Origin: Rhizobium ecuadorense
Lineage (GTDB): Bacteria; Pseudomonadota; Alphaproteobacteria; Rhizobiales; Rhizobiaceae
Assembly (NCBI RefSeq): GCF_001187535.1
Contig: NZ_LFIO01001107.1
Location: forward strand, 1-64,000
Length of the DNA: 64,000 nt
Reading direction: 5' to 3'
Of the stretch, positions 9,171 through 18,083 are shown piece after piece; the stretch's first letter is position 1, and each line of letters begins with the position of its first letter. The notes under the pieces were generated by a model. It saw only the letters and a program-made list of their open reading frames with translations, searched no databases and was not told the DNA's origin. The position numbers and the translations under genes are program-made.

Positions 9171-10538
9171 ATGCCCGATACTTCCCCACCCTCGAACCTT
9201 GCCGCGATCGACGCCGCGCATCACCTGCATCCCTTCGCCGACATGAAGAAGCTGAATGCCGATGGCACGCGTATCATCCAGCGCGGCGAGGGCGTCCATA
9301 TCTTCGACAACCACGGCAGGAAATATCTCGATGGTTTCGCCGGCCTCTGGTGCGTCAATATCGGTTATGGCCGCCGGGAGATCACCGAGGCCGTCGCAAG
9401 GCAGATGAACGAACTCCCCTATTACAATACCTTCTTCGGCACGAGCTCGGCGCCGGCGACGCTGCTGGCCCAAAAGGTCACCTCCCATGCCGGTGAGCGT
9501 TTCAATCATATCTTCTTCACCGGCTCCGGCTCGGAGGCGAACGACACCTGGTTCCGCATGGCCCGCGTCTACTGGAGCGCCGTCGGCAAACCGTCGAAGA
9601 AGATCGTGATTGCGAGAAAGAACGGTTATCACGGCTCGACCGTCGCCGGTGCCAGCCTCGGCGGCATGAAATACATGCACGAGCAGGGCGACCTGCCGAT
9701 ATCAGGCATCGTCCATATCGGCCAACCCTATTGGTACGGCGAGGGCGGCGATCTCTCGCCTGATGAATTCGGCCTCAAGGTCGCCCGCGAACTCGAAGCG
9801 AAGATTGACGAGCTCGGCGAGGAGAATGTCGCCGCCTTCGTCGCCGAGCCGGTGCAGGGCGCTGCCGGCGTCATCATTCCGCCGGAGACCTACTGGCCGG
9901 AGATCGCCCGTATCTGCAAGGCGCGCAATATCCTGCTGGTAACCGACGAGGTGATCTGCGGTTTCGGCCGGTTGGGCGCCTGGTTCGGCCACCAGCATTT
10001 CGGCGTCGAGCCCGATCTGGCGCCGATCGCCAAGGGGCTGTCCTCCGGCTACCTGCCGATCGGCGGCGTTCTGGTCAGCAACCGCATCGCCGATGTGCTG
10101 ATCAACGAGGTCGGCGAGTTCAATCACGGCTTCACCTATTCCGGCCATCCGGTCTGCGCGGCCGCCGCCCTCGAAAACCTGCGCATCATCGAGGAGGAGA
10201 AGCTGGTCGAACGCGTGCGTGATGATATCGGCCCCTATTTCGGCAAGGCCTGGGCAGCCCTCGCCGACCACGATCTGGTCGGCGAGGCCGTCAGCATCGG
10301 CCTGATGGGCGCCCTGCAGCTGGCCGCCGACAAGAGCACGCGCACGCGTTATGACAAGCCCGATCGGGTCGGTGCGCTGGTGCGCAACCATGCGCTCGCC
10401 AACGGCCTCGTGCTGCGCGCCACCGGCGACCGCATGCTCGCCTCGCCACCGCTTGTGATCAGCCATGCCGAGGTGGATGAGATGGCAAGGATTACCAGGC
10501 TGGCGCTGGACTTGGCCTGGAAGGAGCTGAAATCGTGA
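9171..10538 (+). CDS. Class III omega-aminotransferase (putrescine/pyruvate type)
   Basis: A 455-residue PLP enzyme of the acetylornithine/omega-amino-acid aminotransferase family. The PLP region is readable: GSGSEANDTW, YHGSTVAGASLGG, TDEVICGFGRLG with the cofactor Asp, then LAPIAKGLSSGYLPIGG with the Schiff-base Lys. The opening HPFADMKKLN is typical of the SpuC/putrescine-pyruvate aminotransferase group. It is divergent from the PuuA-like ligase across 80 bp, suggesting one amine-utilisation module with shared control. Substrate preference (putrescine, beta-alanine, other amines) cannot be settled from sequence. Confidence 0.9.
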   Translation: MPDTSPPSNLAAIDAAHHLHPFADMKKLNADGTRIIQRGEGVHIFDNHGRKYLDGFAGLWCVNIGYGRREITEAVARQMNELPYYNTFFGTSSAPATLLAQKVTSHAGERFNHIFFTGSGSEANDTWFRMARVYWSAVGKPSKKIVIARKNGYHGSTVAGASLGGMKYMHEQGDLPISGIVHIGQPYWYGEGGDLSPDEFGLKVARELEAKIDELGEENVAAFVAEPVQGAAGVIIPPETYWPEIARICKARNILLVTDEVICGFGRLGAWFGHQHFGVEPDLAPIAKGLSSGYLPIGGVLVSNRIADVLINEVGEFNHGFTYSGHPVCAAAALENLRIIEEEKLVERVRDDIGPYFGKAWAALADHDLVGEAVSIGLMGALQLAADKSTRTRYDKPDRVGALVRNHALANGLVLRATGDRMLASPPLVISHAEVDEMARITRLALDLAWKELKS

Positions 10539-10635
10539 TTTCACTTGGAGCGACCGGTCGACCTGGGCATAGGCAGAGCCGGTTCCGACGACGGAAATGA
10601 TCGTAGCGGCTTGTTGTCCAGGGAATTCCTCGGGC

Positions 10636-10939
10636 CTAGAAATCGAAATCCTGTGGCTTGATATCCTCCGCGCCGTGTTTCACGCGTAGGATCACGATGC
10701 GGTCGTGATAGGAGCGATAGTAGATACAGCGGTTCCGGTATGGCAGGCCGCGCACGCCTTCCGCGATGTGGTCGCGAGGAGATCCGGTGAAGTCCACTTC
10801 GGCGATCCACGCGATCTTTGCGGTCAGGTCATCCAGAAACTCCCGCGCGTAATAGGGGCTCTCTCGGCGATATAGCGCCGGATATTGCGTAGATCCTTGA
10901 TGGCGGATGGCGCGATAATCAGGCGCTTCGGTTGAATGG
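10636..10939 (-). pseudogene. ParE-type toxin gene, frameshifted
   Basis: Directly after the antitoxin gene the minus strand encodes two pieces of one RelE/ParE-superfamily toxin in different frames. The first piece reads AKAIQPKRLIIAPSAIKDL then RNIRRYIAE; the second continues SPYYAREFLDDL through VRGLPYRNRCIYYR to the end IKPQDFDF and the stop at 10636. The break falls in a GAGAGAG run at about 10859-10865; removing one AG dinucleotide restores a single frame. No ATG/GTG/TTG precedes the first piece in its own frame after the antitoxin stop. Either a dinucleotide slippage inactivated the toxin or this is a sequencing error. Confidence 0.8.
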
Positions 10940-10941
10940 CC

Positions 10942-11193
10942 TTAGCTTTCGTTCATGACGTCTTCGAGGATATCCGCGCCGGTTGCGTATTCCTTGCCGA
11001 GGCCCGCTTCAATCTCGGAGTCGGCCGTCTGAATGTCCCTGCGCAGCGCCTCTATTTTCAGTTCGTGGTCGGCGAGCATACGGATGCCGGCCCGCACGGC
11101 TTCAGTTTCTGTGCCGAACCGGCCATTCCGGACAAGATCCGATAGAATCCCGTCATAGGTATCGCCAAGGGAAAAAGTCTTTGCGCGTGCCAT
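10942..11193 (-). CDS. ParD-like type II antitoxin
   Basis: An 83-residue ribbon-helix-helix antitoxin. The N-terminal part (KTFSLGDTYDGILSDLVRNG) is the DNA-binding RHH region and GRFGTETEAVRAGIRML is the conserved second helix; the acidic C-terminus would bind the toxin. AAGGAG lies seven bases before the ATG. Its stop is followed at once by the frameshifted ParE-type gene. With the toxin broken, the antitoxin is either a relic or an anti-addiction factor against related systems. Confidence 0.85.
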   Translation of the reverse strand: MARAKTFSLGDTYDGILSDLVRNGRFGTETEAVRAGIRMLADHELKIEALRRDIQTADSEIEAGLGKEYATGADILEDVMNES

Positions 11194-11221
11194 GTGATGA
11201 CTCCTTACCCTTTAATATGTG

Positions 11222-11241
11222 GCAAAATACAATACTTTTGC
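11222..11241. promoter_or_regulatory. Palindromic operator candidate upstream of the antitoxin
   Basis: GCAAAA and TTTTGC arms flank an eight-base centre, 29-48 bp before the antitoxin start. On the minus strand TTGCAA and CATATT boxes about 18 bp apart overlap it, a layout expected for a promoter autorepressed by an RHH antitoxin. Inferred from sequence symmetry and position only. Confidence 0.4.
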
Positions 11242-11299
11242 AATACCGACCGCATCGGGGGAGGCTATCTTGCCAAAGGCAATGCGCCTGATGTTGAGC

Positions 11300-12784
11300 T
11301 CAAGGCTGGCCGACCCAGGCATAGCCGAAACGATAGTGGTCCTCGCCGCGCTGATAGAAATAGGGCACGTCAATCACCAATCCCTCAGGCGCGGAGGCGC
11401 CGAGATTGACTTGGAGCCATTGAGCCATATCAGGCGGAAGCGCTTCGTTGCCCCCCTTCGGCGGTATCAGCCAGACGAGGAGAAGTGGGCGCCCGCCGGC
11501 AAGATCCGGGTGGAAGCCGGGATAATCGACGGAGAGGACCGGCACGCCGGGAATATCCTGCCTGAGATTGCCGGCAAGCAGGCTGTCGCCGGCAAGGATT
11601 GCCGCCGGCTCGGCCTGTTTGCGCAGGTTTTCCAGCATCGTGGCATAGGGCCTGTTCAATCGTTCGTAATGGCCGGTGAAGCGTGCGGTGGCGACACTGC
11701 CATAGAGGGCGGCCGGCACGCCGATCATGATGATGGCGACGGCGATCATGAAACGCCGGAAAGCCCGGCCTGTCGTGACACCGGCGGCCTCGATCTTCAG
11801 GCAGAAATAGAGCGGCAGGATGAAGAGCATCGGCACCAGCCAGCGATCCTTGATGCCGGCCGCACCGCCGAAGACGATCAGAAACAGAATGCCGATGAGG
11901 AAGACCAGCATCATCCGCTCGATGAGCCGCGTCCATTCCGAGCCGGCAGTCAGCGCCGGACGAAGGCCCTTGCCGAAGACGATGGCAAAGACCGCCACCG
12001 TCAATCCGGCAAAGCTGATGGTGGCGAGAGCAAGTGAGCTGACCCCCATGGTGACCTGCATGAGATAGCTCGCATCGCCGCTCGCGGTCATCTTCTCCAG
12101 CGTGCGGGCGGTGGCGAAATCGAGATTGTCCTTCAGCCAAAAGAGATGCGGCAGGACGATGACGAGCGCCACGACAGCCGTCAGCACCAGTCGCCAATCG
12201 AAGATCCGCTCCCGCAGGCGCGCATCCGCCAGCGCGGCAATCAGCGCTGCCGCCGGCAGGATCGCGAAATTATATTTGGCCAGCAGGCCGAAACCGATGC
12301 CGATGCCGGCGACCAGATAGGAGGCAAGGCTCGGCTGCTTCAGGCTGCGGATGAAGCCGTAGAAGAAGATGCTGGCCGAGAAGAACACGGCGACGGTGTG
12401 GGTGAGGTCGCGCTGCATTTCGAAAGCCATCTGCGGGATCGTCAGCAGCCCGAGTGTTGATATCGCCACCAGCGCCTTGTCGCGCAGGAGAAGACGCGCG
12501 GTCAGACCGTAGAGCAGGTAGGAAGTGAACAGCAGAAGGTTCTTTACGAGAGAAAGCGCGGCAAGCGAGACGCCAGTAAATTGGAAGACGGTATATTGCA
12601 GCCAGTTGTAGAAGGGTGGCTGCGGGCCGTAACCGGCGGCAAGCCATTGCGAGCGGAAGGCCTGTTCGGCCTCGTCGAGATCGAGCGAATGCGAGGTTGC
12701 CAGCCGCACGCCGATCTGAAGCACGAAATAGGCGGCCAGCAGGACGAAAATCCAGCGGATGTCGCGGCTGTTGGTCTCGGTCAT
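11300..12784 (-). CDS. GT39/ArnT-like glycosyltransferase, Rgt galacturonosyltransferase type
   Basis: A 494-residue integral membrane transferase with about ten to twelve membrane helices, a periplasmic loop after TM1 carrying the SLDLDEAEQAF motif (acidic residues typical of the PMT/ArnT superfamily) and YGPQPPFYNWLQY. Such enzymes take a sugar from a polyprenyl phosphate and attach it to a lipid-anchored acceptor on the periplasmic face. In R. leguminosarum, RgtA, RgtB and RgtC are such enzymes and add galacturonic acid to the LPS core. Last gene of a four-gene minus-strand operon; its ATG immediately follows the stop of the gene before it. By position it would be the RgtB-like member; that assignment is inference. 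Confidence 0.85.
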   Translation of the reverse strand: MTETNSRDIRWIFVLLAAYFVLQIGVRLATSHSLDLDEAEQAFRSQWLAAGYGPQPPFYNWLQYTVFQFTGVSLAALSLVKNLLLFTSYLLYGLTARLLLRDKALVAISTLGLLTIPQMAFEMQRDLTHTVAVFFSASIFFYGFIRSLKQPSLASYLVAGIGIGFGLLAKYNFAILPAAALIAALADARLRERIFDWRLVLTAVVALVIVLPHLFWLKDNLDFATARTLEKMTASGDASYLMQVTMGVSSLALATISFAGLTVAVFAIVFGKGLRPALTAGSEWTRLIERMMLVFLIGILFLIVFGGAAGIKDRWLVPMLFILPLYFCLKIEAAGVTTGRAFRRFMIAVAIIMIGVPAALYGSVATARFTGHYERLNRPYATMLENLRKQAEPAAILAGDSLLAGNLRQDIPGVPVLSVDYPGFHPDLAGGRPLLLVWLIPPKGGNEALPPDMAQWLQVNLGASAPEGLVIDVPYFYQRGEDHYRFGYAWVGQP

Positions 12785-14281
12785 CTATCTCTCCCGCCGA
12801 ACCCAGGCGTAGCCGAGCGCGAAATTGTCGCCCTGGCGGCCGAAATAATAGGGAAGCGACAACGAGCCGATCTCCTGCGGCACGATATCAGCCGCCGTCA
12901 GCGCCGATGAAAACCGCTCCGGCATGATCGCATCCGCGGCCGTCGCCGTCTTCTTGCCGCGCCAGACGATCAGCACCGGCCCCTTCGCCTCGGCAAAGGC
13001 GGGAATGCCCGGTGCCGGGAAATCCGGGATCACCACGGGCACGCCGGGAAATTGCAGCCGCATGTTTCCGCCGACATAGGTGTCCGAGGCGATCACCAGC
13101 GCCGGCTCCCCTTGTCGCGTCATCTCGCGGGAAAGCCCCGCCATCGGCACGTTCGGCCTGGCGTAGACGCCGATCAGCCCGGCGCCGACGACACGCAGGC
13201 CGAGTGCGACGAGCACGCAGGCCATCAGCACCGGCAGCACCGGCCTGAGGCGGCGCAGCCCGGCGGAAGGGTCGATGCCGGCAGCCTGCATCTTTGCCAG
13301 GAAATAGATCGGCAGCACCAGCAGGAACGGGTCGAGCCAGCGCTCGCGCACGGTGGTGGAGCCGGTGAAGAGGACGATGAGAACGATGCCGGCAAGGCTT
13401 GAGAGCATCATCCGCTCCATCATCCCGGTCCAGCGGCTTCCGGCCGAAAAGGCACGGACAAAATCCCGGCGGAAGGTGGCGGCGAAGATGGCGACCGGCA
13501 GCGCCGCAAAGGCGATGATGGCGACGACAAAGGCGATGAAGCCTTTGCCGGCTCGCGCGATGCCGGCCGGTTCGTTGCCGGCGGCCATCTTGACCAGAGT
13601 ATCGGAGGAGGCGAATGCGAGATTGTCCCGTAGCCAGATCGCGTGCGGCAGGACGATGACGAGCGCAACGGCGATCGCCGCCAGCATGCGCCAGTCGAGC
13701 GCCCTGCGCCGCCATTCGGCATCCGGCAGGATGGCGATCAAGGCGGCGGCCGGCATCAGCGCGAAATTATATTTCGAGATCAGCCCGATGCCTGTGGCAA
13801 GCCCGAGCAGGAGATAGCTGCCGATATCCGGTCGATCGAGCGTGCGGAAAAAGCCGTAGAGAAACAGCGAACTGGCAAAGAGCAGTGCCGTCGTATGGGT
13901 CAGATCCTGCTGGGCCATATAGGAGACCTGGGGCAGGGTGATCAGCGACAGCATGGCGACGGCGGCAAGCGCCTCGTCCTTCAGTACACGCCGCCCGGCA
14001 AGGCCATAAAAGAGATAGGAGAGGAACAGCAGGATGTTCTTCGGCACGATCAGCGCGCCGATCGACATGCCGGTCACTGAAACGACGGCATATTGCATCC
14101 AGTTGTAGAAGGGCGGCTGCGGGCCGTAGCCCGCCAGCAGATATTGCGAGAAGAAGGATTGCTCGGCCTCGTCGAGCTCCAGCGAATGCGGAAGCGCGAT
14201 GCGCAGCACGATGTTGAGCACGAAATAGGCCGCAAGCAGCAGACCCGCGGTTTTGATCGTCCTCGTCGCGCGCTCCAGCAT
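12785..14281 (-). CDS. GT39/ArnT-like glycosyltransferase, Rgt galacturonosyltransferase type (second paralogue)
   Basis: A 498-residue paralogue of its neighbours, sharing HSLELDEAEQSFFSQYLLAG and YGPQPPFYNWMQY in the first periplasmic loop, TLPQVSYMAQQDLTHTTALL in the next, and a C-terminus ending LPYYFGRQGDNFALGYAWV. It begins 12 bp after the GT2 gene and abuts the next GT39 gene, so translation is probably coupled. Expected role: transfer of galacturonic acid from a dodecaprenyl-phosphate carrier to LPS core sugars. Closer in sequence to the 15449-16942 copy than to the 11300-12784 copy as judged by eye. Confidence 0.85.
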   Translation of the reverse strand: MLERATRTIKTAGLLLAAYFVLNIVLRIALPHSLELDEAEQSFFSQYLLAGYGPQPPFYNWMQYAVVSVTGMSIGALIVPKNILLFLSYLFYGLAGRRVLKDEALAAVAMLSLITLPQVSYMAQQDLTHTTALLFASSLFLYGFFRTLDRPDIGSYLLLGLATGIGLISKYNFALMPAAALIAILPDAEWRRRALDWRMLAAIAVALVIVLPHAIWLRDNLAFASSDTLVKMAAGNEPAGIARAGKGFIAFVVAIIAFAALPVAIFAATFRRDFVRAFSAGSRWTGMMERMMLSSLAGIVLIVLFTGSTTVRERWLDPFLLVLPIYFLAKMQAAGIDPSAGLRRLRPVLPVLMACVLVALGLRVVGAGLIGVYARPNVPMAGLSREMTRQGEPALVIASDTYVGGNMRLQFPGVPVVIPDFPAPGIPAFAEAKGPVLIVWRGKKTATAADAIMPERFSSALTAADIVPQEIGSLSLPYYFGRQGDNFALGYAWVRRER

Positions 14282-14293
14282 CGTGCTGCCGGC

Positions 14294-15310
14294 TTAGGCT
14301 CGGCTTCGATCGTCGAAGATCTGCCGCACGATATAATTCGGCGAGGCGTCGTCGCGGTAATAGGTGCGCGCGATCATCTCCGCCAGGATGCCGGTGGTGA
14401 TCATCTGCACCGATGACAGCAGCAGCACGACGCCGACCATCAGCATCGGGCGCGTGCCGATATCGTTGCCCATGATGAACTTGTCGAAGCCGAGATAGAG
14501 GAGGATCAGCATGGCGACCGCGCCGAGGCCAAGACCCAGCGAGCCGAAGAAGTGCCCGGGCCGCGCCTTGTAGCGCATGAAGAACATCACCGACAACAGG
14601 TCGAGGATGACGCGGAAGGTGCGCGAGATACCGTATTTCGAAACGCCGTGCTCGCGGGCATGGTGGGTGACGGCCATCTCGCCGATGCGCGAGCTCGGGA
14701 CGACACCAGCCACCCAGGCCGGGATGAAGCGGTGCATTTCGCCCATCAGCTTCACCTGCTTGATGATCGAGGCACGGTAGATCTTCAGGCTGCAGCCGTA
14801 ATCGTGCAGCTTGACGCCGGTGATACGGCCGATCAGGTAATTGGCGCACCAGGAGGGGATCTTGCGCAGGAACAGACCATCCTTGCGGTTCTTGCGCCAT
14901 CCCACAAGGAGGTCGAGTTCGCGCCGTTCCAATTCGGCGACCATCGCAGGAATGTCCTTCGGATCGTTCTGCAGGTCGCCGTCCATCGTTGCGATCAGCC
15001 GGCCCTGGGCGGTGTCGATACCGGCCTGCATGGCGGCGGTCTGGCCGAAATTGCGCTGCAGCTCGACGATCCTCAGCGTCAGCCCTTCGCGTCCGACGAA
15101 CTTGCGGGCGTTGACGAGCGTCGCATCCGTACTGCCGTCGTCGACGAGGATCAGCTCCCAACGATGGGGATAGGCGGCCATCGCAGCCACGACACGCTCG
15201 ATGAGCGGGCCGACGCTTTCCTCTTCGTTGAAAATCGGCACGACCAGCGACAGCTCGAGCGATTGTACCGGATCATTCGTACCGCGCATGGGCTCTACGG
15301 TTGTCTGCAA
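14294..15310 (-). CDS. rgtE: GT2 polyprenyl-phosphate sugar synthase, RgtE-like
   Basis: A 338-residue DPM1/ArnC-type glycosyltransferase. The GT-A domain shows VVPIFNEEESVGPLIE, LVDDGSTDAT, MDGDLQNDPKDIPAM and later VGWRKNRKDGLFLRKIPSW; two C-terminal membrane helices follow (about 235-305). It would load a nucleotide sugar onto a polyprenyl phosphate at the cytoplasmic face, giving the donor for the neighbouring GT39 enzymes. RgtE does this with UDP-galacturonic acid in R. leguminosarum. The start is a TTG with GGAG seven bases upstream; an ATG 21 bp inside (15289) is the alternative. Family is certain; the RgtE name rests on cluster context. Confidence 0.8.
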   Translation of the reverse strand: MQTTVEPMRGTNDPVQSLELSLVVPIFNEEESVGPLIERVVAAMAAYPHRWELILVDDGSTDATLVNARKFVGREGLTLRIVELQRNFGQTAAMQAGIDTAQGRLIATMDGDLQNDPKDIPAMVAELERRELDLLVGWRKNRKDGLFLRKIPSWCANYLIGRITGVKLHDYGCSLKIYRASIIKQVKLMGEMHRFIPAWVAGVVPSSRIGEMAVTHHAREHGVSKYGISRTFRVILDLLSVMFFMRYKARPGHFFGSLGLGLGAVAMLILLYLGFDKFIMGNDIGTRPMLMVGVVLLLSSVQMITTGILAEMIARTYYRDDASPNYIVRQIFDDRSRA

Positions 15311-15448
15311 CTGTCATCTCCAAAAGGCCGGACGGCCTGGCAATCTTTACTGCCGCCGCCGCGTTTCCGGAAGGCTAGTACATGAACTGTCCACCGGTTG
15401 CCAGCGGACAATGCCGGTTTCCCCGCAATCGGCTGTGCTGCCGGAACG

Positions 15449-16942
15449 CTATTTCGCGCCGCCCTCCACCCAGGAATAACCGATGGAGAAACTGCGTTTG
15501 CCGTCACCGAAGAGATAGGGCAGCGTCAGCGTCTTCAACTCCTGCAGATGAATGCCCGATTTCACCAGATCATTCGCAAAACCGGGAGAAATGGTCGGGT
15601 CATCTGCGGTCTCGCCGCGCCAGATAACCAGCACCGGCCCCTTCGCCGTCGCAAATTCGGGGACCCCGGGACCCGGGAAGAACGGTATCACCACCGGAAC
15701 ATCGGGTAATGCAAGCCTCATATTGCCGGCCACGAACTTGGTTCCGGCCACGATGAGAACCGGCTTGCGGGCGGCGGTCAGTTCGGCGACGTAGCCGGCA
15801 AAGGGCACGTTCGTTCTCGTATAGGTGCCGATGTATTGAATGCCGATGATCCGGAAGAGAAGGATCGACAGGATCACGACCATGAAGACCGGCACCACGG
15901 GCCGGAAGCGCGCAAGGCCGGCGGAAAGATCGAGGCCTGCGGTTTTCAGTTTCAGGAACAGATAGATCGGCAGGACGAGCAGGCAGGGGTCGAGCCAGCG
16001 CTCGTGAATATCGCTCGCGCCGGCAAAAAGGACCACGCCGACGAAAGCGATCAGACTGACGACCATCATCCGCTCGATCACCCGGATCATCGGGCTGGAC
16101 GAGGAGAGCGCGCGAAAGAAATCCCGCCGGAAGGCGGCTGCGACGAGAACGATCGGCAATGCGACGAAGCCGAGAACGGCGATGAAGAGGGATAATAGTC
16201 CTTGCCCGATGCGGGGAATGCCGGCCGGCGCCAGATCTTCGGCGGTCATCCGCTCCAGCGTCGGCTGAGAGGCGCTCGCGAGATTGTCGGGCAGCCAGAG
16301 CGCATGCGGCAGCACGATCAGAATGCCGATGATGATCGCCGGCAGCAAACGCCAGTCGATGAGACGGCTGCGCCATTCCCGGTCCGGCAGCACGGCAATG
16401 AGTGCTGCAGCCGGCAGGATGACGAAATTATATTTCGCGATCAGCCCGATGCCGGTGGCGATGCCGATAACCAGGAAGCTTGTCATCGACGGCTGGCGCA
16501 GCGTGCGGAAAAAACCGAAGAGGAAGAGCGAGGTCGCAAACAGCAGCGCGACGGTATGGGTCAATTCGCGTTGCGCCATCAAACCCACCTGCGGCAGGGT
16601 AATCAGGCTCAGCATGGCGACGGCTGCGAGCGAACGGTTCTTCAGCACCTCGCGGGCGGCAAGCCCGTAGAAGACATAGCAGCCGAAGAGAATGATGTTC
16701 TTGGGAACCGAGAGCACCCACATCGATATGCCGGTCACCGAAACGATGGCATATTGGATCCAGTTGTAGAACGGCGGCTGCGGGCCGTAGCCGGCAAGCA
16801 GGTATTGCGAATAGAAGGATTGCTCGGCCTCGTCGAGATCGAGCGTATGAGGCAAGGCGATGCGGAGCGCGATATTGAGCAGGAAATAGGCTGCCAGAAA
16901 AAGGCTTGCGCTCGGAATGCTTCTGGTAATCCGCTCCAACAT
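15449..16942 (-). CDS. GT39/ArnT-like glycosyltransferase, Rgt galacturonosyltransferase type (third paralogue, first in operon)
   Basis: A 497-residue paralogue with HTLDLDEAEQSFYSQYLLAG and YGPQPPFYNWIQY in the first periplasmic loop and many hydrophobic segments. The ATG at 16942 has GGAG five bases upstream and aligns with the start of the second paralogue (MLERxTRxI). A TTG five codons earlier is less likely. The gene is separated from rgtE by 138 bp, and just upstream is a short remnant resembling the 5' end of rgtE. By gene order it would be the RgtC-like member; this is inference. Confidence 0.85.
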   Translation of the reverse strand: MLERITRSIPSASLFLAAYFLLNIALRIALPHTLDLDEAEQSFYSQYLLAGYGPQPPFYNWIQYAIVSVTGISMWVLSVPKNIILFGCYVFYGLAAREVLKNRSLAAVAMLSLITLPQVGLMAQRELTHTVALLFATSLFLFGFFRTLRQPSMTSFLVIGIATGIGLIAKYNFVILPAAALIAVLPDREWRSRLIDWRLLPAIIIGILIVLPHALWLPDNLASASQPTLERMTAEDLAPAGIPRIGQGLLSLFIAVLGFVALPIVLVAAAFRRDFFRALSSSSPMIRVIERMMVVSLIAFVGVVLFAGASDIHERWLDPCLLVLPIYLFLKLKTAGLDLSAGLARFRPVVPVFMVVILSILLFRIIGIQYIGTYTRTNVPFAGYVAELTAARKPVLIVAGTKFVAGNMRLALPDVPVVIPFFPGPGVPEFATAKGPVLVIWRGETADDPTISPGFANDLVKSGIHLQELKTLTLPYLFGDGKRSFSIGYSWVEGGAK

Positions 16943-16975
16943 CGATCTCCACGTCAAGCCGGCGAGGCGTGTGAT

Positions 16976-17059
16976 TTACCGGTCAGCGCTCGGATCGTCG
17001 GCGGGGAAGCGGGTTCGCCGCCTTCGCCCATCAACTCCGCCGTTGTGCGCAACCGTCAT
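16976..17059 (-). pseudogene. Remnant of a GT2 (rgtE-like) 5' end
   Basis: The leader and first codons of rgtE are repeated here in degenerate form: GGCCTTTT-AGGAG-ATGACGGTTGCGCACAAC compares with GGCCTTTT-GGAG-ATGACAGTTGCAGACAAC upstream of rgtE. In the TTG frame it reads LRTTAELMG against LQTTVEPMR. Near its end GACGATCCGAGC resembles GACGATCGAAGC at the 3' end of rgtE. This suggests a duplicated GT2-GT39 pair that lost nearly all of its GT2 gene. The 5' similarity is clear by eye, the 3' similarity is short. Confidence 0.5.
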
Positions 17060-17120
17060 TTCTCCTAAAAGGCCTGGCGAACGGGGCCGATGCCGACGCC
17101 AAGCGAGGAATGCCTACTAC

Positions 17121-18083
17121 ATGAAGAGTTCGATCGTTGAAAGCCGGCAATCCTGGTTTATGCGCAATCGCATGACGGTGCTGACGGTCGTTATCGTCGC
17201 AGCCTATGCGCTCTTCATCCAATGGTTCTGGGGTTGGCCTGTCATTATCCGGCAGTGGGCCGATGTCGGCGCCGGCCCGGTGATCGGCGCGCTGGTGCTG
17301 TTGACGAGTACCTATTTCCTGCGCACCTGGCGCATCTATGACTATTTTCCGAAGGAGACGGCCGGCCGGTTCGCGGTGCTTTTTCGCGTCACGCAGATCC
17401 ACAACCTGTTGAACATCATGCTGCCCTTCCGCGCCGGCGAGACCAGCTTTCCGCTGCTGATGCGCACGGAGTTCGGCATTCCGCTGACACGCGGAACCTC
17501 GGCACTCCTGGTCATGCGACTGCTCGACCTGCACGCGCTTGTCGCCGCCGCCGGCATCGGTTTTGCCGTCGCCGCCGCCGATCCTATTGTTGCCTGGTCG
17601 CTCTGGACGGGCTTTCTGCTGTTGCCGGTCGCAGCTTTCGCCGCTCGCAAGCCGCTGTTGCGCCTCGCCGCCAGGCTGCTGCCGGAAAAGGCGCAGAAAT
17701 TCGTCGCCGAGATCGAAAACGGCTTGCCGCTCGATGCCCTCGCTTTTTCCCGCGCCTGGGCGATGACCATCGTCAACTGGCTGGTGAAGGTCATGGTGCT
17801 TGCCTGGGCGCTCGGCCTGATGGGCGTGCTGCCGATGGCGGCAAGCTTCGGCGGTGCGCTCGGCGGCGAGCTCTCTTCCGTCCTGCCGGTCCATGCGCCG
17901 GGCGGCGTCGGCACCTATCCGGCCGGCATCACCGCCGGCGCCATTGCCTTGGGCGCATCGAGCGAGCGGCTGGCGCTAGCCGCGCTGGCACAGGCGAGCG
18001 TCAATGCCCACCTGCTGATCATCGTCTCGGCGCTGACGGGCACGGCGATCTCACTGCCGCTCGGACGTCGCGGCAAGCTTTGA
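17121..18083 (+). CDS. Flippase-like membrane protein (lysylphosphatidylglycerol-synthase TM-region family, UPF0104)
   Basis: A 320-residue protein with about eight membrane helices. The family pattern is visible: YFLRTWRIYDYF, then LLNIMLPFRAGETSFPLLMR with the conserved R-x-GE, and near the end PVHAPGGVGTYPAGITAGAI. Relatives are the MprF membrane half and AglD/YbhN-like proteins, thought to translocate lipids or lipid-linked sugars. Its position divergent from the Rgt cluster suggests a link to polyprenyl-phosphate sugar transport; that is inference. The ATG at 17121 is chosen as the first start that gives a normal N-terminus. Its last 33 bp overlap the convergent sigma-factor gene. Confidence 0.8.
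   Translation: MKSSIVESRQSWFMRNRMTVLTVVIVAAYALFIQWFWGWPVIIRQWADVGAGPVIGALVLLTSTYFLRTWRIYDYFPKETAGRFAVLFRVTQIHNLLNIMLPFRAGETSFPLLMRTEFGIPLTRGTSALLVMRLLDLHALVAAAGIGFAVAAADPIVAWSLWTGFLLLPVAAFAARKPLLRLAARLLPEKAQKFVAEIENGLPLDALAFSRAWAMTIVNWLVKVMVLAWALGLMGVLPMAASFGGALGGELSSVLPVHAPGGVGTYPAGITAGAIALGASSERLALAALAQASVNAHLLIIVSALTGTAISLPLGRRGKL

Noticed and set aside
12785..15161. A 464-codon minus-strand frame spanning rgtE and the second GT39 gene (13767-15161)
   Set aside because: It is a second frame through two well-supported genes and shows Arg/Ala/Pro-rich shadow composition.
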